A stretch of 64,000 nucleotides of DNA from Caprimulgus europaeus (taxonomy: Eukaryota; Chordata; Aves; Caprimulgiformes; Caprimulgidae): assembly GCA_907165065.1 (NCBI GenBank), contig OU015541.1, positions 3,534,001 through 3,598,000 of the forward strand, written 5' to 3'. The notes below the pieces were generated by a model. That model searched no databases. It was not told the origin of the DNA and saw nothing but the letters and a program-made list of their open reading frames with translations. Positions 1 through 13,200 of this stretch are shown in pieces. The position numbers and the translations under genes are program-made. Numbering within the stretch: position 1 is the stretch's first letter; every line of letters begins with the position of its first letter.

Positions 1-3000
1 GCACAAGCTGGAGCACGGGAGGCTCACCAGGCTTCACAGCCCCTCCTTCCCACACACCTTGTTTTCATGTGATTCTGTCCCCCTTTCAGCATGGAGAACT
101 GTCCAAATCTATTAATATCAAGTAGAGTTTCACCCTCCCACCCCAACCATGCTCCTGATCTTCACCTCTCCTTCCCGGAATTCGCTGTTATCCCAAGCTA
201 TTTGCTGACTCGTTTGGTTTGGTGGTTTTCATCCTCCTCATCGCTCCTGAAACATTTACTTTGACTACTTACAGAGCTGACCTAACCCTCTTTCAATATT
301 TTTCTTTTTTTAAAAATTTTTTATTTGGAAAAAAAAAGGGGGGGTGGGGGGCCCCCTACTACAATTTTTCCAGAAATTATCAGCAGAGCTGAAATTCTCT
401 TTATGTGAAATATTTGCATTTACTGAGATATGGGACTCTGCAGGGGAGAATGTGCTGGACTCTGAGGGATTTGCAAAACATTACCATGGTGGCAGCCTGG
501 CCACGGGTCTCCTCTGAGCCCCTGCTAAGGGACAGCAAGCCTGAAGCTCTTTTGCCAAACTCTTTGCACCACTTTCCACTAGCTCTGTTAAAACATGCAT
601 TGATTTTAGCCTTAAAAACTCCAGAAATGAAAACAGAGGATTTGCTACGTGGGATTTGTTGGTGGGTTGGGTCGCACTGAATGAAACCCAGCCACAGTGA
701 AGTGGTTTCTATGGACCTACTTTTCCATTTTTTAGTTATTTTGGCCATTGGAATGACTATTACAATATCTAATATAATTTTGAACATGCAGATTTTCACT
801 TTCCCAGCAAATAATCCTGTTCTACTCCAATGAAGTCCACGTGAGGGTTTGCACACTCAGGCTGCTTTTAGCAGCCCCTTTTCTCAGCCGTATCCTGCAT
901 CCTCATCCCAAACCATGGCTTGTGGTGGGGCCATAAACACAACCAAAAACCCTGGAGGAGGAAACGGGCCATTTCCTCTTTTTTTTTCAGGGTTTGTTTT
1001 TTCAGGCTGGACTCTTGGTCTCCTTCTTGGAGAGATCCAGTGAGAGGGACCCCAGGTAGGCTGCCAGTCACGGAGGGTGGCTTGGTTGTCACTGGGAGAG
1101 GAGCTGTGGTGGGGACAAGGCAGAGAGTGGGACACAGCTCTCCTGGGCACAGGAAGGGAGAAGCAGCGAAGCTGCAGATGCTGAATGAATTCAGGTTTTT
1201 CACTTTTGTGATTTTGCAGTAAACCTGAGTTCAGTAAATTGATTTTCATAGTAATAAAAGCTGAACACTCATAACCCCCAAAGTGATAAACATTTTACTG
1301 CTGTTTAGAATTTATATTTTATTTCTAGTCTTTTCCTCGGATATGCCCTGAGGGGGAGCGTTTTATGTGCAGCTCTAGAAATGAACTGAGTGCAAATATT
1401 TTTATTTTCTGCTAAGCATCAAAATTTTGATGCATTCTCATGAGACCAAATGCACTTCTCATAAGTACAGTGAGCCAGCAGAGCAACTTGGCTGGGGTTT
1501 TTTTCTGAAGAAAAAGCAATATTGCTAAAAAAGCTGGGCACTAGGCAAAAGAGACTGGACACAGTAAGCACCAGTGTCTGATCTTGACCCGCTCATTTCT
1601 TGATGTTCAGATAAAATTAATCAGGTTATTTTCTGTGTTTATGAGTCCCTGTAAGTCCTACTCTAAGAGCTATTGGAGAAGATAGCAAAGTGCCTCAGGA
1701 AGGATCATTCATGTCCCTCTGGTCTTGGATCAACATTTTTCCAGTCCAGAGCTGCATAGGAGCAGTCTTCTGCTGGTGTACGATAGCAAAGCTTGGTGGC
1801 TTGGGCTGGTGTCAGGCCGAGTTCTACCCATGGAGAAGCTGATCCACTTTTTTAATTGTAATTATTAATTTCTAGGAGGGAATGGAGAGAGGACATGCAA
1901 TGTTCACTTGGAGGCTTGGGAAGTCCCAGGATGTTGAAGCTTAAAAAAACAGTGGAGTGATGGATGAGGAAACTATTGCAGGAACATTTTAGAGATTTCT
2001 GAGATGTTGAAGCTATAACTCTTCTCTCCTTACAAGTCCCAGGTGGCCAGATTCACAGCGAGGAAATACACCTGGCTTTTTATGCAAAGGGATAAAAGAA
2101 GCAATACATATAAATGATATTAATGCTCTCTAAAACATCCTGGAAATATTCCTTCTGTAAAATAGATATGACAAGTATAGATGACATCTCATAAGGTGAC
2201 CCAGATGATTCAGCACTTGGTGCACATGAGTAATGTGGCCATCCCTCTCTCTATAGCAGTAACCTCTTTACACTGTGTAATGCCATCCAGGAGAGGATGT
2301 ACAATGGTTTCTGTAGATATAAGTGAGGGCTGAGGGATCTGGATGCTGGGTTTCTGCAAGCTCTCTTAACCATTGCAATGGCCCAGAAAACTTGACATGG
2401 ACAAGGAGTCTTCTTGGTGTGTTCACTTGGGCTAGTCAATGGGCTGCCAGGGCAAACAGCTTTGCTTTTCCCCCTCAAACAAGCTCCATTTGGGCTTTAT
2501 TTTAATTTGCATTTAAGATTAAGAGCTACTCCTGTCCTAAATCATCAAAACAAGGGCAGGATGGGATCAGAAGAAACTTCTTTTTGCTTGGCACCAGCTC
2601 CAAAATTGCCTTCCCATCAATGAAGCCATACAATGAGCCATGCTTAATGAATCAAAATGTTAATTAACACATGCATAAATTCAGCAGCCCTGCCTGAGTG
2701 ATGGTTGACCCCATCCACTGCTATGAATTCCTCCCCCTCATCATCATCATCACATCTTCTGGCTCTCTCCTTCATTAGTTTTTATTTGATGATTTAATAC
2801 CACCATTAGCCAAAAAAATTATCAGTGCTAGCGTGCAGGCACAGCAGACTGCAAGGGAGCGTTGTAAAACATGAGGCAATTCACGCTGCAAAGATGTCCC
2901 ACAGCTAAAGGCCATCCCCCACTATCTCTCTCTTTTCCACTGAGGACTGAATGGACGTAGAGGAGAACAGTTTCTTGTCATTGCATGTGGGATGAAGTGC

Positions 3001-5554
3001 AGCGAGTCCTGTACAAGCCACACTACTTTTGAAGCATGAAAAGTCTAAATATGGCTCCAGACAGTCTGTGACCATCTCTGGTGGCTTTCCCCTTTGGGTC
3101 TGCCTTCAAGAACAGCCCATCTGCCTCTGCAAACAGCAGGTATCACAGTTTCTTCATCAGCGTGGGTTTCAGGAAAGCCATGTTCATCTGCCCTCTGGTC
3201 TAATGGTTTCCATCCATCCCACCAGACATCTTGGTTCAATGGTCTGAGTCAAACACAGTGGTAAGAGAAGGGGTAGGAGCCCTGGATGACAAAATACATG
3301 GGGACCTTTGCCCAAGCTCTGCCCAAAGAGCTGCCAGCACCACGAGAGAACCTCTGCCAGTTGGTGTGGGCAGGGGATGTTTGCTGGTGGTTTGGGTGTT
3401 TGGCAGCAGGGCTGGGGTGTTGTTAGGAGGAGTTTTCCAGAAGCAGAGCCACATCCAACCCTTCCAGATACCTTGAGTACATCTTGGGCATCTCTCTGCC
3501 CCACAACCCAGCCAAAAGGGGTCATTAATTCCTAATTAGTTAACCCTTTGTGGTAGTCCTTTGCATTCTTGATATTGCATTGTAAGAGCAGCTGTTGGTG
3601 TGGTCACATAACCCATGGAGGAACCCCCGTGTCCCTGCTGTAGTGGGATCTCCAGCCAGCCAGAGCATTCCACAGCTAGATCTGGGGAAAAGGCCAGCAT
3701 GAGCATGCCTTGGAGATGCACCTTCCCAAAGCTGCACCCAAAAGCAGGTCACCCACAGGCACAGAGAGCCTCATTTCACGTGCAAAAATGATAGGGATGG
3801 TATTTTAACATGTTTTCTTCTGATGACTTGAGAGTGCCAGCAAGCATGATTGACTGCCCTGGTAGAGACCCCTCACAGCCATGGGCCGAGGGGCTCTGGG
3901 TCAAAAATAAAGCCCCAGGTTGACGTGTAACCTCCAGGGTGCCTTCTCCTGCCCATCAGTGTTCATTCAACACACTCCTATCAGTTTGAATTTCAAGGAC
4001 CTGGCATCAATCACTGTGGGGAGAGGTGTTTGACATCAGATTCTCTGGGTGGGCTCAGAGTAGTTGCTTTCCTTTGGTAATTAGGAAAGATTACACAAAT
4101 GATGAAGCTTTTATTTACCATTAGTGACTTGGTTTTACCAAGCTGGAGTTCTGATCTGTCAGCCCCACATGCTGGGGACTCATCCTGAGCACCAGGAGCC
4201 ATAGGAACCCTTGGGCAAGCACAGAACTGGGCTTCAAAAGAGACTTTTGGAGAAGGATTAGGTTGAGGAAGGTAAGCTTTGGAGGAGCTTACCACCCCAG
4301 CTGTCTAAAGCTCTTGGGCTGCTGATGGTGCTGCTGCAGCCGTTGTCTTTGCTGGGTTTGCCCTCAGATGCTGAGCAGAAGGGAATATGTGAAGTGTCCC
4401 AGGTACTGACAGCTTAACATACACACAGCCTAGATAGCTTGTGTGCTAGATAAAGGAGAGAAAACATCTCCTTGAGAGAAAACACCAGATTTCTCCCTCT
4501 GCCATTCTTCATCTTTGTTGACTCCTGATTTCTATCTCCCAGCCCACTGGGCGGGTGGCTCCCAGCTGCCTTCCCTGGTCACGGGGCTTGCAGAGCCACT
4601 TTCTGCAGGGTAGAGTCACCTTCCCTACAAACCATGTCATCACTGAGGTTCCCTATAGACTGTGTGGGTTTTATGGGGGAAAACTGGTTTCCTGTGGTCT
4701 TTGCTGGGGTTGTTGTGTGCCAGTGGTGGCTCCAAGAGGCCAAGGTCCCGGTGATGTGACACACCCTGGGCCACCCCCTCACCCCTCTTTCTCTAATCAT
4801 CTTTCTCAGCTGTGCAGTACAAAAAAATTACAAATACCTTTTCTTTGGCTTAGAGAGAGGGAAATGTTTCTGAATCTAAACCAAATATTCAAATTCTTGT
4901 TTTCTGGCATCCAAAGAAACCCAGAGGGTTTTGTTTTGGGAGAAAGAAAGTGCTGGAGATTGAAAAGTGGTCTGAGCAGGTTGAATACAGAGAAAGGCGC
5001 ATGGAGGTTTAAAGAAGAAAGCACCTTCAGAATAATGTTAATTATTCATGACTAAGTGCACTGAACAATACACCAAGATTATTTTTTTGTCTGTCAGACA
5101 AGAGTTTGGATCAACTTGTGCTTCCTTTGCACTGCCATCAATTTCTGCTCCGGGACCATTAGTGCTGCCAGGGTGACCTGCCCATGGTTGAGGGCTGCAA
5201 GCTCTGCTGCAAATCTTCAGACCTCATCTCCTAGGAAAAAAACTCAGAGGCTGTGCAGCCCCTCAAAGACCAGTCCCTTTGCTTGGATCCTATGTGTCAT
5301 CTCTCATCAGTGATGAGAGCTGGGATCCCCGGGCAGATCCCTCCTCCTGAGCTTCAGGAGAACTGCTGAGCGTAAATCCAGACTGGATTGGGTGAACAAG
5401 CACAAAATGTTCCACGAATGGCAAATCCTGCTCCCATCCCAGATGTCTGGAGGGATTCACATGTGCCAACATGGGCAGACTTGCTTCCTAAAATAGCTTG
5501 TTGAGGTTGGTGCTCGCAGGGCTTAACATTTGGGAAGGTGTTGGTGTGATGCTT
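1..5554. other. Intergenic, no gene recognised
   Basis: Short open frames on both strands are scattered and overlapping, with no family resemblance, splice logic or codon bias. An A/G/C homopolymer block is at 331-355 and a CAT microsatellite at about 2740. Nothing else is supported. Confidence 0.65.
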
Positions 5555-5740
5555 TGTTATGACGTCCCGCGCTGGCCCGTTGGACAGCGTGCCGTCTGCC
5601 CCGATAAGCATCGCGGGGACTAAACGAGCTGGGGGAAAATTAATTGGAAAACAGCATCAGTCTCCCCCCAGACTCACAGCCCTGCGTAAACACGTACCCA
5701 CCTTAAGGTCACCGCCTGCCCGGAGCAACAGCAGAGCACA
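5555..5740. promoter_or_regulatory. Candidate enhancer: CpG-rich patch with CRE-like, GATA, FOX and nuclear-receptor motifs
   Basis: Within 160 bases I see TGACGTC (5560-5566), GATAAG (5603-5608), AATTAATTGG, GTAAACA (5686-5692) and AAGGTCA (5705-5711), in a CpG-rich patch surrounded by ordinary intergenic DNA. GATA, FOXA and nuclear-receptor sites together are typical of endodermal enhancers. Function is inference. Confidence 0.3.
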
Positions 5741-5937
5741 GCTCTCCCATAGAAAAGGAGATTTCAGGGATTTTCTTCACTCCTGCTGCTCCAGGCAGGG
5801 CAAAGTCTCTCTGGACATGTGTTAATGTGAGTTGTTTTCTTTTGACCAGAGTGCTGTGAAGGATTTAAATTCAAGATTTTTGCACAAACTGCTTCAGTTC
5901 CGCTTTTTTTTTTTAAAAATTTTCTCTATTTCTTCAA

Positions 5938-6050
5938 TATCTTTAACAGATATTAGAGATAAACAGATTAAAGAGATATCTAAATTAAAAAGATATCTAC
6001 ATTAAACTAGATTAAACAGATATCTAAATTTCTTTAATTTCTTTAACAAG
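5938..6050. repeat. AT-rich tandem repeat with AGATATCT palindromes
   Basis: AGATATCT occurs at 5974-5981, 5991-5998 and 6018-6025, each followed by TAAATT or TACATT, within an ATTAAA-rich stretch with a diffuse 17-27 base period. The flanking T-rich tract starts near 5906. Confidence 0.7.
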
Positions 6051-6579
6051 ACACAAAACTGAAATGGGCTATTTGTACCCCACAGCTCTGGAATCTTCAA
6101 ATGCCACAAACCTTTCTTAGTATTTTTGTAATACTAAAATATGGCCACTGCAGTCCATCCTGTGGGACAGGGACACATCATGGTCCTGATCCACCAACAG
6201 CAGAGAAAAAAGGGATCAACTATTTCCAAACCAATGGGATCAGCATCACCAATGAAGTGAGAATTGGCTTTAATTATTTCTCTGCAGCCTTGCTTTTCAG
6301 TTCATCTTCAGGAGTGGGGTGAAGCTATGGAGATGGGGTCTCCACACCGAACTGGAGCCCATGCAGCCACCACGTTCCTGCTGGGATTTGCACCCACACC
6401 CAGATCCTACTAGAGTGGCAAAGCAACCAGCACACATAAATGAGGGGAAAAAAAGATGATTGAGAAAGGAAAGGGCTCTACTGTATCCAGATGGAGATTA
6501 ATAAGTGAACCATTCATCTGATAGGGCCACGAGGGAAGTTTGCAGGTATTCGGCCCCGCTACAGTTCAGCACTACCACT

Positions 6580-6775
6580 TGGCTTTATCTCCTGCCCGAG
6601 TAACACAAACATTTATGGAATTACATTTTAAGGCTTTTAAAGGTGTATTTAGAACATGTTCTCTTTGAAGTGTTATCTCTGCAAGCTTTCATATGCTGAT
6701 AAAGCCCATGTTTAGCTGCCTCGCAAGGAGCCCTCGAAAACTGTCGATTCGGAGATATTTCACTCTCTTTGGCCA
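6580..6775. promoter_or_regulatory. Candidate regulatory element with clustered GATA motifs
   Basis: TTATCT at 6585-6590, TTATCT at 6673-6678 and GATAAA at 6698-6703 lie within 120 bases. A p53-like half site GAACATGTTC is at 6652-6661. Base composition is AT-rich and non-repetitive, as often seen in conserved non-coding DNA. No comparison was possible. Confidence 0.25.
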
Positions 6776-7860
6776 GGGATGGAGCAGCCTCTGTGGGGGC
6801 CACGCTTCTCCCCGTGCTGCTGGCATTTACCACAGCCCTTTCCCAGCAGAACCATGGTGTCTGCAGGAAAGCAGCAGTGGGAGGTCTGCCGTGGTGGGAC
6901 TGCTGTGGTGGGTTGATCTTTGGAGGTGGGTAACATCTTTGGAGACCAAGCAGCTCTTCCAGGACTGTGAAGCTTCAACACAATGAAGCAAGAGCCCTGG
7001 GTTTCTGCAGACATCACCATCTGTGAGCTCCACTTCCCTCCCTGGGATCCTTCAGGAGAAAGGAAACAGCGCGGCGAAACAAATTACTTCACTCCAGGCT
7101 GGTTCCAGTTAACATCCCCATCCCTCCTCCCAGCCCTGCCCAGAGATGAAGACATTGTTCAACAGCTCATCACTCACCGGCAGGCTCCGAGCAGGCAGCC
7201 AACGCACATACCCCGAGCCTCATCCTGCAGGCAGAAGACTTGACCCAAAGCTCCTTGAGATCCATGGAAAGGCTCCAGTGGATTTCTATGGGTCTTGGAT
7301 CTCAACAAATGTTGGCAAACTCCACCAAAGCTAATGGGAATGTTGCTGGCAGCACAGGCTGACAGGTCAAGCAAAGGGAGAAAATTAATTCATCAACCAA
7401 GAGGATTTGTCTTCCCTTGAAGTTTCCAAGGAGTTTCTTAACGGGGTACTCATTAACATACCTTCCAGGGAGGAGAGACGCCTCTCTACGTGCCATTTTA
7501 AATACCAACAGCTCTGGATTGGCAGTGGTATTGCAAATAGCTCCAGGGGGTGTAAATATCTCTCCCCATCCCCTTTGCCCCTTTTCTGGTCCTCCCCAGC
7601 TCTCCTCAGGCCGTCTCACTCTTGACCTCCACCCTCGCCTGGAGCCAAAATCTCGGTGCTGGAGCCCGGCCACGCTTGCTCCAGCCCCACTCAGCCGCCC
7701 TTTTGGAGTTGCTTTCATTCATTTTCTTCCCCCCAAACATAACCACCCCCTCCCTCCCAAAGCAGCAGGCATGGCTTGTCTGAACGTATGCCGAACTTGA
7801 TAAGCCTTTGGCAACCTCAAGAATAAATTGCTTTAATAAAAATGAAAACCATTTTGAGAT

Positions 7861-7879
7861 GGGGGTGGGGAGGGAAGGG
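7861..7879 (+). other. G-quadruplex motif, intergenic
   Basis: GGGGGTGGGGAGGGAAGGG has four G-tracts with one- or two-base loops. It lies beside an AT-rich stretch with a GATAAG site (7799-7804). Confidence 0.65.
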
Positions 7880-9555
7880 AAGCAGAAGCAAATGTGAAAA
7901 TAATGTGCAGGCGAGGGCCCATGTGATCACCTGGCAGGAAGAGGCATTTGCAAATCAAAGCATAAATCATGGGGCTGGGAGCAGGCGGGCCAGGCGCGGA
8001 GGCAGGCGGTGGAGCCCTTCACCTTCAGGTTTTATTTGCACGTTCATTTCTGCAAAGAGCACGCAGTGGGTGTTGCTTTTACCGGGTGATGGAGAGGAAC
8101 TTGCTAAAATACTTCCCAAAAGCAGTTGCACAAGGACTGGGCTGCTGGGGGTGACCTGGCAGCGCGTGGCTGCAGTGGTTTTGCTGGGGTGGGTGTGCTT
8201 GGAGCCCTCCAGGCAGGGTAGGCAGATGGAGGGGAGAGGGAGGGTTTGAAGGAGCCATCTCCCCAGCTGCCCTCATGTGCAGAGCATGCTTGCTCAACAT
8301 CTTCCCACGCCAAGGCAAGGGAATGAGCTGGGAGAACAGACCCTGCAAAGACCAAAGCTGGAAAGTCGTGATTTGGATGCAGCCCTTGGCATAGGTCAGG
8401 GAGATGTTGGTCCAAATAAACCACATTCCCCAGAGGAGCTTTCACATTTGGAGAATGAAATTTTGCAGAGAACCTTGCAAATGCATCAGATGATGTTGTC
8501 TTTTATTTCTGCTCATGAGGAAGGGACATAAATCACGGGCTCACACAGCTCAAGGCGTGGCATTGCACAACTGCCTGCGCCACTCTGCGAGGGTTACACC
8601 ACGCCAACGGCCCATCAGCAATGAGGCCCCAGGGCAAGTCTTACATTTCCAAAGGTTTTGGCTCCAGAAGGAGAACACAACACGGGTAGCACCAGCCTAG
8701 CAATTTGTCTGTGTAAGTGCAGTGCTCGTTTCAGTCCTTTTATTCACTTTCTGGGTTTGGAGGCTATTGGAGATATCTTCTAGGAGTTTTTGCAGTCTAA
8801 CTTGGTGGAGTGCTATTTTTTCCTGCCTAAGAGTTGATCAGCCACCATTGCAAACCGAAGAATTGGGTTTTCTATGATTTTTTTAAAGAAAATCATTAGA
8901 TACTAGGAGACTGGTGAGAAACCAGTAACGGGTTAGTGGCACTGGATGCCACGCAGCTGGTTTGACATTCACTCTTTCAACTCCAACTGGACCAAAGCAA
9001 ATCTTTTCTTCCTGCCTTTTACTGTAGCATGACCACTTTGTTGCTGGTTTTCCATTATGGGGAAGAGGAGATGGAAACAGAGTGAGAAAAAGCACAGCTT
9101 TGGCACTTTCAGGGTTCATACGTTGGTTTTCAGGTGCTGCCCCGCTGGAGATAACACACTGGGGAGAGCTGGGGAGAGGAGAGCAAGGAACCATCTCTTT
9201 CCAAGGATCTGTGCCAGAAATGGAGTTCAAAATAAGTTTTCTTGTCTTTAAGAGTAAGATATTATTGATGAATTAATTACAAAGGGATAAATTACATAGT
9301 TGTGTGTTATGGATAAACCATTTAAAGCCTACCAAAAAATAAAGAGCTGTCATCCTTCCCCAGCTCTCGACAGCAGGAGCCTTTCCAATGAAAAGGTTTG
9401 CTAATGAAGCAGTTGTGAAAAATATTTACTGCCAGAGTTTCTTCGATTGACATTTGCATCTTCTGTAATTTGCCAAACTCTCTGTGCAATTGGAGCCATT
9501 TTCATGGGACTATAATTTATGGGAAGGGTTGTTCCTTCACTTCTCAGTGTCCACT

Positions 9556-9597
9556 TAAAAAACAAAAAAAAACAACAAAAAAAACCCCCCAAAAAAA
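9556..9597 (+). repeat. A-rich low-complexity tract
   Basis: Runs of A interrupted by C (AAAAAACAAAAAAAAACAAC, then A-runs and CCCCCC). Other homopolymer tracts lie at about 331-355 (A then G then C), 5887-5900, 14397-14420, 22288-22310, 37011-37034 and 62550-62570. Confidence 0.85.
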
Positions 9598-9735
9598 GGC
9601 ATCTTTGGCTCTGAAATTCACACTTAATTTTTTATTTCTTTTTGGCCAGGGGAGGAGGGAGGGGTGAGGGAAAATGGATATTGTAGAAGATAGAGCTGAG
9701 ATGGAGGAGTAAGAGATAGGAAGGACTGTTAAGTG

Positions 9736-9775
9736 CAGAGTTTCTCAAACTATGGGTCATGACCGCTTAAAAGAG
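9736..9775 (+). mobile_element. Possible ancient hAT-like terminal fragment
   Basis: CAGAGTTTCTCAAACTATGG followed by GTCATGACC resembles the ends of old hAT (Charlie-type) elements, which often read CAG-GTTCTCAAA...GGGTC-CGACC. No second end or target duplication was found, so this is weak. Confidence 0.2.
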
Positions 9776-10230
9776 AGCCAAGAGATGTCAGAGGACAGCA
9801 GGGTCCTCCCCAGTTCAGCTGAGCAGGAGCCAGCTGAAAATAGACCCTAGGTCCCCTCTCCCTGCAGATAAAATGATGAATTTGGGGCAAGATCCTGGTC
9901 CAGCTTGGATGGGAACATGGGCTGGAAGAGGGGCTGCTCAGCCATCCTCCATCCCCAGGAGGTGGGAGCAGACTGTGAACACTACCTGCATGTTTTTATG
10001 TTAGCGAGGAAATGGTTAAAAAAAACTCTAATTGCATTAATCTCTTCCTTGCAGAAGGAGAGAAAGGCAGAGGTGGAGGCAGAGGTGGAGGGGAGGTGAA
10101 TCCCAGCACGTGCAGCCCATTCTCGTTCCCTCAGCCCGGGCTGAGCTGCTGCCAGGCGAGGAGGTCGCATGAAGAGGGATGAGCCAAAAACAGGGTGTTT
10201 TTGTGAAGTTTAAGAAATGCTCATTTCAAC

Positions 10231-10297
10231 AGGCTGATTGGACTAGATGATCTTTCGAGGTCCCTTCCAATCCCTAATATTCTGTGATTCTGTGATT
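10231..10297 (+). mobile_element. CR1 LINE 3' tail fragment
   Basis: The sequence GATTGGACTAGATGATCTTT, then GAGGTCCCTTCCAA and TTCTGTGATTCTGTGATT, is the 3' end of an avian CR1 element on the + strand, truncated to about 70 bases. The octamer-like repeat at the end is the CR1 tail. Confidence 0.88.
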
Positions 10298-13200
10298 TAC
10301 TGGGAAAGAGGGGGATAACTTCTGGCATAGCCCTGTCCTTGGCATCGGGCACTGGTGCACCCTACAAACTACCCCATCCCTGGAGCCAGACTGTGGTTTT
10401 TAGGGTATTAAATATTCATACATTGGGCTTTTGGGAAAATCTGAGCAACAGTGACAGGAACAGGTGAATTGAGGTGGGATCATGAAAACTTACAACGTGT
10501 TTCCTGACTAGACAAGTTGTGCCAAAGCCTGACATCGACAACTATGTTTCCATCATCCTTTTGGGCTTCATTGAGAACATCTGTCACCCAGTTTGCCGAT
10601 GTCTTTGTACTCTCCTGCACGTTTGCAGCACCTTGTAAGGCAAGAGCTGCTCACCCGCGGTGTTTGCAACCCAGATGGTGCAGGTTCAAGAAGGTGAAGG
10701 AAAACTGAGTCAGAGTGGAAAGGACTCATCTGCTTCTCCTTCCAATTGAGAGAAAAATTACAGCTAAAGGGCAAAGCAGCAGCAGTGGGAGGAGGTCTGG
10801 GGCATGGGTGTAGCTCACCAGTGTGTGTCCAGGGCTGGACCTGGCAGTGCTGGTCAAAAAAGAAGGAAAAGAGGATTTTTTTTCAGGAAATTTCTCCACT
10901 TTCTGTATGAGTCTGGACAATACATTGACATTTTGAGAGATAAAAGGATAAAAATTGACCAGCTCCTCAATTTCTAAACAATATGAAGTTGTGCTGCTGG
11001 TTTTGCATAGCATGTTTGCCAGCACTGGCATCACTGGAGCAATGGTGGCCGTGGGCTGGATCCATCCTTGCTGCACGAAGGACCCCACAGGGCTGTGGCC
11101 TCCTTCCCACGAGGCATCAGGTACAGCTTCTAGACCCACAGGTGAGCTCCATTACCTCAAACAAGTTATTCTGATCTCTCAAACTGGCAGCTTCTGCATC
11201 TGCAAGGGGGATAACAATATTTACCCACTTTAGAGTGAAGATCCAGGTGATCTGCTGGTGCGTGGGACTGCCTAAGAACCACACGTTTCCCTCCTGTCAC
11301 CACTTGCTTGGAGTCTCCATGGCTGCATCTGATGCAGGCTGGATCCTTTAATTCAGGAAAGACCTGCCCAAAAAGCTGAACATCCCTTCCAGAAATAGAT
11401 TTTCCCTGCCCACAGCACTGTTTCGTTGGCATGAAGCTCTTAGTTCCAGGAAGTTCTACCCTTTGCTGTGGGTCTAAATGTTTCCAGTTTTCCCAAAGTT
11501 CATCCTCTGCCTTGATATGTATTTTGCTCCAGTTTGCTAATTATGATAGGAAGCTTGCAGGCAGGTAGCTCCTGGCTTTGAAATCAGTGAGATGACTCAG
11601 AGAAGCTGAGTTAGGCTCTCCAGGAGCAGATGGCAGGAGGAAAACTCATGTGAAAATTGAATTTATTCTGTCCATGCCACCAGTACACTCACAGTCATTA
11701 CCCTTCCCCCGGCTGATCTGTTTTTATATCTTTTAGTAATGGAAATTTCAGGTAGGTAACACCTTAAAACAAAGTTTTTCCAAGGAGATTTCTGAGGAGA
11801 CCTGTGGGTGTCCTCCAGGGTTAAAAGTAGCTCTCTCTGTGTCACCCAGTGCCACCCCATGCAAGCCCAGGGTGAAGTGTGACCACAGCTCACAAAAGCA
11901 GGCTGCCTTTGTTATTTAGTGTTATTTCAATGCTCATAGCACCAGCAATCAGCTGCTTTCACTTGATTTCTCTTTATCCCTCTTTTGCAGGGCTTTTCCA
12001 CTTTTGCAAGGGAAGAAAAACAACCAGCAACCTCCTCACCCCAGTCTTCCAGGAGGTGATGCACCCATCCTGGGATGAATCCATCCCTTGGGTCCAGCAC
12101 CCAGCTCTGCCCAGGCTGCTGGGGACCCCATCCATGCCCACGGGCACACGGATCCTGCCCTGGATAAGGTCCAGAGCCGTGTCCTGTGCAGGCAGCTGTA
12201 GGACGCAGCAGCGTTTCGGAAGCCGGCGAGCAGCCTCTGGTGGAAGCTGCTATGTGTGCTGCTCTACCACAGCCTGCCCAGGGGACGGCAGGGCTGTCGG
12301 GATGGGGTGGCTTTAACCAGGGAAAGTTTCGTTATCTTATTGCAACACCTGCCTGGTTGTGGGGTGTCTATAGCCCCCCTTTATGGTTTTGCCCTTGTTT
12401 CTGTATGTCTGCTGCAGAGCAGTGTCCTCCAGGAATGATGCTGCTCCCCTCTGCTTGTTCCTGCAGGGGAAAGCTCTGGGCATCAGCTGGTGGGTTTGTT
12501 CTTACAGGTTTTTGTGAAAAAGCCCAAGAGGATCAGGCTCTGAAGTGCCCTCAGGCTTATATCAAATGTCTGGTACTGACATCGATCAGTCAGAGCCAGA
12601 AATGGGGACACATCAACCTCAGGTTTGTCCTCATCAACACAAACCACACGAGGGACGTTTCACACCTCACCTCCACGCTCCGCTTGTCGGCAGGGACCCG
12701 TGGGTGGGGGTCTGCTGTTGGACCAAGTTGAAAAGTCCTACATAGTCCGTGGGAAGATTTTATTCCACTGTTAATATGGATTTATATGTGTCATGGACAA
12801 CTGCATTCAAGTCACTCTGCTTCCCAGCAAACCCACGCTGGTGAAGCAGTTGCATCCCAGCAAGGTTCCTGCGTGCAGAGCCCATCTCACTTGCTTTCAA
12901 ATAAGGGAGAGGATGTATTTCCAAAAATTTCCTGCTCCTGACACATGCTAAAGATTCTTTCAGAGAAACTGTGCTCAGTGTGGCTGCAAAAATGCCAGAG
13001 CCCTGCTGACAAGACAACGAGGATTGCAAGCCTGGAAAAACTTCTCTGAAATCTGCACTGAGATGATTGTTAACAAAAGTGAAACCCTACACAGACATTT
13101 TTATGGTGCATCTCCAACATGAGACCATCAAACACATCTGGATCTCTGGGCTTTAATTGCTCTGCCTGCCCCACTGAAGCTGCACTGGTAGATCCTGATT

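Larger units (their letters stand above)
6776..10230. other. Intergenic, no gene recognised
   Basis: The open frames around 7300-8500 come from GC-rich composition and show no recognisable domain. The AT-rich stretch at 7795-7855 and the G-quadruplex motif at 7861 are the only distinctive points besides the possible hAT remnant near 9736. Confidence 0.6.
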
